NCBI GenBank assembly: GCA_013792055.1
Contig: VMSQ01000273.1
Coordinates: forward strand, 1 to 34,529
Direction: 5' to 3'
DNA: 34,529 nucleotides
From: Desulfobacteraceae bacterium
GTDB taxonomy: Bacteria; Desulfobacterota; Desulfobacteria; Desulfobacterales; ETH-SRB1
In this document: positions 32,438 to 34,529 of the stretch, piece after piece
Position numbering within the stretch: position 1 is the first letter of the stretch
Layout of the letters: each line of letters starts with the position of its first letter
Notes under the pieces: model-generated
The model's database searches: none
What the model saw: only the letters and a program-made list of their open reading frames with translations
What the model was told of the DNA's origin: nothing
Made by a program: the position numbers and the translations under genes

Positions 32438-32467
32438 AAAACCCCGCCCTTCAATTGAGCGGGGTTT
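32438..32467 (-). terminator. Intrinsic terminator of the PxxKW gene
   Basis: On the minus strand AAACCCCGC and GCGGGGTTTT form a 9-bp GC-rich stem followed by a T-rich tract (TTCTTGTCTT), 22 nt after the stop of the gene at 32489. Confidence 0.75.
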
Positions 32468-32488
32468 ATCTTTGGATCGAAAGCAACA

Positions 32489-32767
32489 TTATCTGTTCCC
32501 TCTTTTGGATGCCTTTAATGGATTAAGTTTTGCTTTTGTACCATTTGATGCTACGGAAATATGAGAGGCAAAGTTGCAATCCCCGTTTTTCCATTTTAAA
32601 GATGGATCAGGATATACAGTACAATACCATCCAGATGAAAATTCAGCACTGCGGTTACATCCTTTACATTTCTCATCAATTTTATGGCAAACTCCGCCAT
32701 TATAATCACATCCATTTGCAGTCATAAATGGGCAATTCATACCCTCTCTAACAGTTGAACAAACCAA
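32489..32767 (-). CDS. PxxKW family cysteine-rich protein
   Basis: The chosen start is TTG at 32767, 8 nt after a perfect GGAGG (32776-32780). A GTG at 32776 lies inside that ribosome site and is rejected. The 92-residue product reads MVCSTVREGMNCPFMTANGC, GGVCHKIDEKCKGCNRSAEF, SGWYCTVYPDPSLKWKNGDC and a lysine-rich tail. Ten cysteines in the first ~70 residues and the PSLKW motif place it in the PxxKW cysteine-rich family, which I associate with Desulfobacterota. The cysteine spacing suggests metal or iron-sulfur binding; function unknown. It has its own promoter, a leader terminator and a downstream terminator, so it forms an independent, apparently regulated transcript. Confidence 0.85.
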   Translation of the reverse strand: MVCSTVREGMNCPFMTANGCDYNGGVCHKIDEKCKGCNRSAEFSSGWYCTVYPDPSLKWKNGDCNFASHISVASNGTKAKLNPLKASKRGNR

Positions 32768-32801
32768 TGGAACCACCTCCTTTTTTTACCTTATAAAATC
32801 C

Positions 32802-32838
32802 AAAAAAAAGGCCTCAGGAACATAAAGTTCCCCGGCCT
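32802..32838 (-). promoter_or_regulatory. Attenuator-like intrinsic terminator in the PxxKW leader
   Basis: On the minus strand AGGCC-GG-GGAAC-tttat-GTTCC-tga-GGCCT followed by eight T (stem 32809-32838, T-run 32802-32809) forms a textbook terminator. It lies downstream of the promoter at 32870-32898 and 22 nt upstream of the GGAGG of the PxxKW gene, so it would stop its own transcript unless bypassed. Confidence 0.65.
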
Positions 32839-32869
32839 CCAAGAAATACTTCCAGAAAAGCAGGCAAAG

Positions 32870-32898
32870 TATATAATTAACTCAAAACTGATTGTCAA
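32870..32898 (-). promoter_or_regulatory. Strong sigma70-type promoter of the PxxKW gene
   Basis: On the minus strand TTGACA (32898-32893) and TATATA (32875-32870) are exactly 17 bp apart, the expected start being near 32863. It lies just after the terminator of the kinase gene. Confidence 0.7.
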
Positions 32899-32900
32899 CT

Positions 32901-32953
32901 AAAAAAACAGGGATCAGGGATCGGGGGTGAACCTTGAACCTCTGAACCCTGTT
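32901..32953 (-). terminator. Intrinsic terminator of the PAS-kinase gene
   Basis: Immediately after the kinase stop, on the minus strand, AACAGGGTTCAG and CTGATCCCTGTT pair across a short loop region and are followed by seven T (32901-32907). Confidence 0.65.
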
Positions 32954-34529
32954 TTATTTTTTCTCTAAAATGTTCCTTATTTTGTGAGACAATTTTGTCA
33001 TTGTAAATGGCTTCTGAATAAAATCGTTAACCCCTTGTTTCATAATTTCTGCTGCCTCCCCGCCAAGGTTGTATCCACTGGAAAGCATAACCTTAATATC
33101 AGGGTTGATACTCTTTAAAGACTTGTAAGTTTCCCCTCCACCCATGCCAGGCATAACCATATCAAGAATAACCAAAGCAATTTTATCTTTATTCTCTTTA
33201 TAGATTTCTATAGCTTCATTGCCTCCTGATGCCAAAAACACCTTGTATCCAAGTACGTCGAGGATCTCTTTACCTACATCCAATATTATCGCCTCATCAT
33301 CTACCAAAAGTATTGCTTCTTCATTGCCGGTCTTCACCTCTTCCTCATCATGAAATGATATCGGCTCAGCCTTTGCATCTATTGCCGGCAGGTAAATATT
33401 AAAAGTTGAACCTTGACCTTTCTCGCTGTAAACATGAATCATACCGCCATGGTTTTTAATAATACCGTAGGCTGAAGCCAGCCCAAGTCCGGTGCCCCTT
33501 CCCACACCTTTTGTTGTAAAGAAGGGATCAAAGACACGACTCGCAGTTTCCTTATCCATGCCGATACCTGTATCGGTAACTGATATCCTGACGTATTTTC
33601 CCGGTTTCACCTCATGAGGCTTTGTATAACTCTTGCTGAAAACGACATTGCTTGTCTCCAGATAAATGTCACCGGCATCCGGCATTGCCTGCCAGGCATT
33701 TATAAATAAATTCAAAAAAACCTGCTCTATCTGTCCCCGATCAACTTTTACTGTCCAAAGATCAGGTGCATATTTCTCTCTGATGGTGATTTCTTTTTTT
33801 GTACGTCCAAACATTTCAGCGCTTTTTTTAAGCAATTTATTGATATGCGTAGGTTTAACATCATATTTCCCGCCTCTGGCAAAACCTAACAACTGTGCAC
33901 TGAGTTCTGCACCCCTTTTAACCTGTTTTTCAATGTTTTTGAGCTTATCATAATGATCTTCACCTGGATTAAGATCGTTTAGTATTAAAGATGTATATCC
34001 TTGAATCCCCATAAGCAGATTATTAAAATCATGAGCAATTCCTCCAGCCAGCGTGCCTATTGACTCCATTTTCTGGGCTTGTCGGACTTGATGCTCAAGA
34101 TGTTTCCTCTCGGTAATATCTATCATTGCACCTTCAATATAACCGTCTTCGGGATATATTTTTGCAGAAATAATTAAATCTATTTTTCCCCCATCCTTTT
34201 TTTTAACTTCTATCTCAAAATCGGTGAGAGTACCTTCTTGTTCAAGAATTCTTATAAGTTCCAACCTTCTTTCCGGAGAATAAGCCTCGGAAAATTTAAA
34301 TTCTTTTGTCAGTTCTTCAACAGACTCGTATCCCAACATGTCTGCGACAATTTTATTTGCCAGTAAAATTTTGCCGTCACTTATTCTGCTTCTATATAAA
34401 CCGGACAATGCCTGTTCATAAAGTGACCTGTACCTTTTCTCCGACTCCTGCAACTTCTTCTCAGCCTCATAGCGCTCAATAATGTCATGGAAAACCAGAA
34501 CAACGCCTATAATGTTCCCCTTTTCATCT
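32954..34529 (-). CDS. PAS hybrid histidine kinase with receiver domain (N-terminus beyond window)
   Basis: The frame is open to the window edge and there is no credible start: the TTG at 34453 is an internal Leu in KKLQESEKRYRSL, preceded by VFHDIIERYEAEKKLQ, which looks like the end of another PAS domain. Visible parts are PAS (RYRSLYEQALSGLYRSRISD to MIDITERK), HisKA with the His in GGIAHDFNNLLMGIQGY, HATPase (NLFINAWQAMP, DTGIGMD, GVGRGTGLGLASAYGI), and a receiver with the Asp in LVILDMVMPGMGGGE. It is a close paralogue of the CBS kinase at 20585-22177 in its kinase and receiver parts. No separate output protein is encoded here. The missing upstream part may contain membrane or further sensory domains. 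Confidence 0.92.
   Translation of the reverse strand, partial: DEKGNIIGVVLVFHDIIERYEAEKKLQESEKRYRSLYEQALSGLYRSRISDGKILLANKIVADMLGYESVEELTKEFKFSEAYSPERRLELIRILEQEGTLTDFEIEVKKKDGGKIDLIISAKIYPEDGYIEGAMIDITERKHLEHQVRQAQKMESIGTLAGGIAHDFNNLLMGIQGYTSLILNDLNPGEDHYDKLKNIEKQVKRGAELSAQLLGFARGGKYDVKPTHINKLLKKSAEMFGRTKKEITIREKYAPDLWTVKVDRGQIEQVFLNLFINAWQAMPDAGDIYLETSNVVFSKSYTKPHEVKPGKYVRISVTDTGIGMDKETASRVFDPFFTTKGVGRGTGLGLASAYGIIKNHGGMIHVYSEKGQGSTFNIYLPAIDAKAEPISFHDEEEVKTGNEEAILLVDDEAIILDVGKEILDVLGYKVFLASGGNEAIEIYKENKDKIALVILDMVMPGMGGGETYKSLKSINPDIKVMLSSGYNLGGEAAEIMKQGVNDFIQKPFTMTKLSHKIRNILEKK

Noticed and set aside
32392-32526. 44-codon plus-strand frame starting MSREKKLKFQ
   Set aside because: It runs through the PxxKW terminator and the antisense of the PxxKW gene end; weak ribosome site and no recognisable family.

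Overview
The window looks like a chromosomal segment of a Desulfobacterota bacterium, most likely a sulfate reducer of the Desulfobacterales. This is an inference from gene content. The pointers are a PxxKW-type cysteine-rich protein, hybrid histidine kinases of the GTLAGGIAHDFNN type, a four-helix-bundle (S23-like) gene remnant, a GT4/GT4/GH130 sugar cluster, and AT-rich intergenic DNA packed with inverted-repeat elements. No rRNA, tRNA, CRISPR array or integrase was found.

Layout. (1) 1-4377, minus strand: a sugar cluster with a GH130-like protein (cut by the window edge), a GT4 glycosyltransferase, a glycosyltransferase fused to an alpha/alpha-toroid domain, and a 32-residue basic protein. 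Upstream of these lies the C-terminal stump of an FtsH-type protease, cut off next to a REP-associated (RAYT) transposase element with terminal inverted repeats (4650-5697). (2) 5767-6998: an AAA/DUF4143 ATPase behind an apparently leaderless promoter that contains a palindrome. (3) 7103-17345, plus strand: an extended type III-like restriction-modification island with a small unknown ORF, SNF2 helicase, DUF4391 protein, split Bro-N protein, Mod methyltransferase and Res helicase-nuclease. (4) 17491-19602, plus strand: a three-gene overlapping operon with an SDH/ClpP-fold serine peptidase, a 65-residue protein and a protein with a TPECDL motif. An ~84-bp direct repeat carrying a TTGAAA-17-TATACA promoter and an ATTTGT/ACAAAT palindrome precedes both (3) and (4). 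(5) 20235-22177: an unknown protein overlapping a CBS-domain hybrid histidine kinase. (6) 22204-34529: mostly housekeeping or accessory genes (OYE-family flavoenzyme, UDP-sugar dehydrogenase, RluB-type pseudouridine synthase, ArgJ, a zinc-ribbon ORF with an in-frame UGA, TruA, ClC channel, aminotransferase, PxxKW protein behind a leader terminator, and a second hybrid histidine kinase), separated by several inverted-repeat elements.

The most interesting part is 7.1-19.6 kb. It reads as a composite defence island in which a helicase-augmented type III R-M module and a peptidase operon carry near-identical promoter/operator segments, so they may be one co-regulated system. Other points of note are the in-frame UGA in a small CXXC protein, the attenuator-like leader of the PxxKW gene, the split Bro gene, and intergenic repeats that supply start or stop codons to neighbouring genes.
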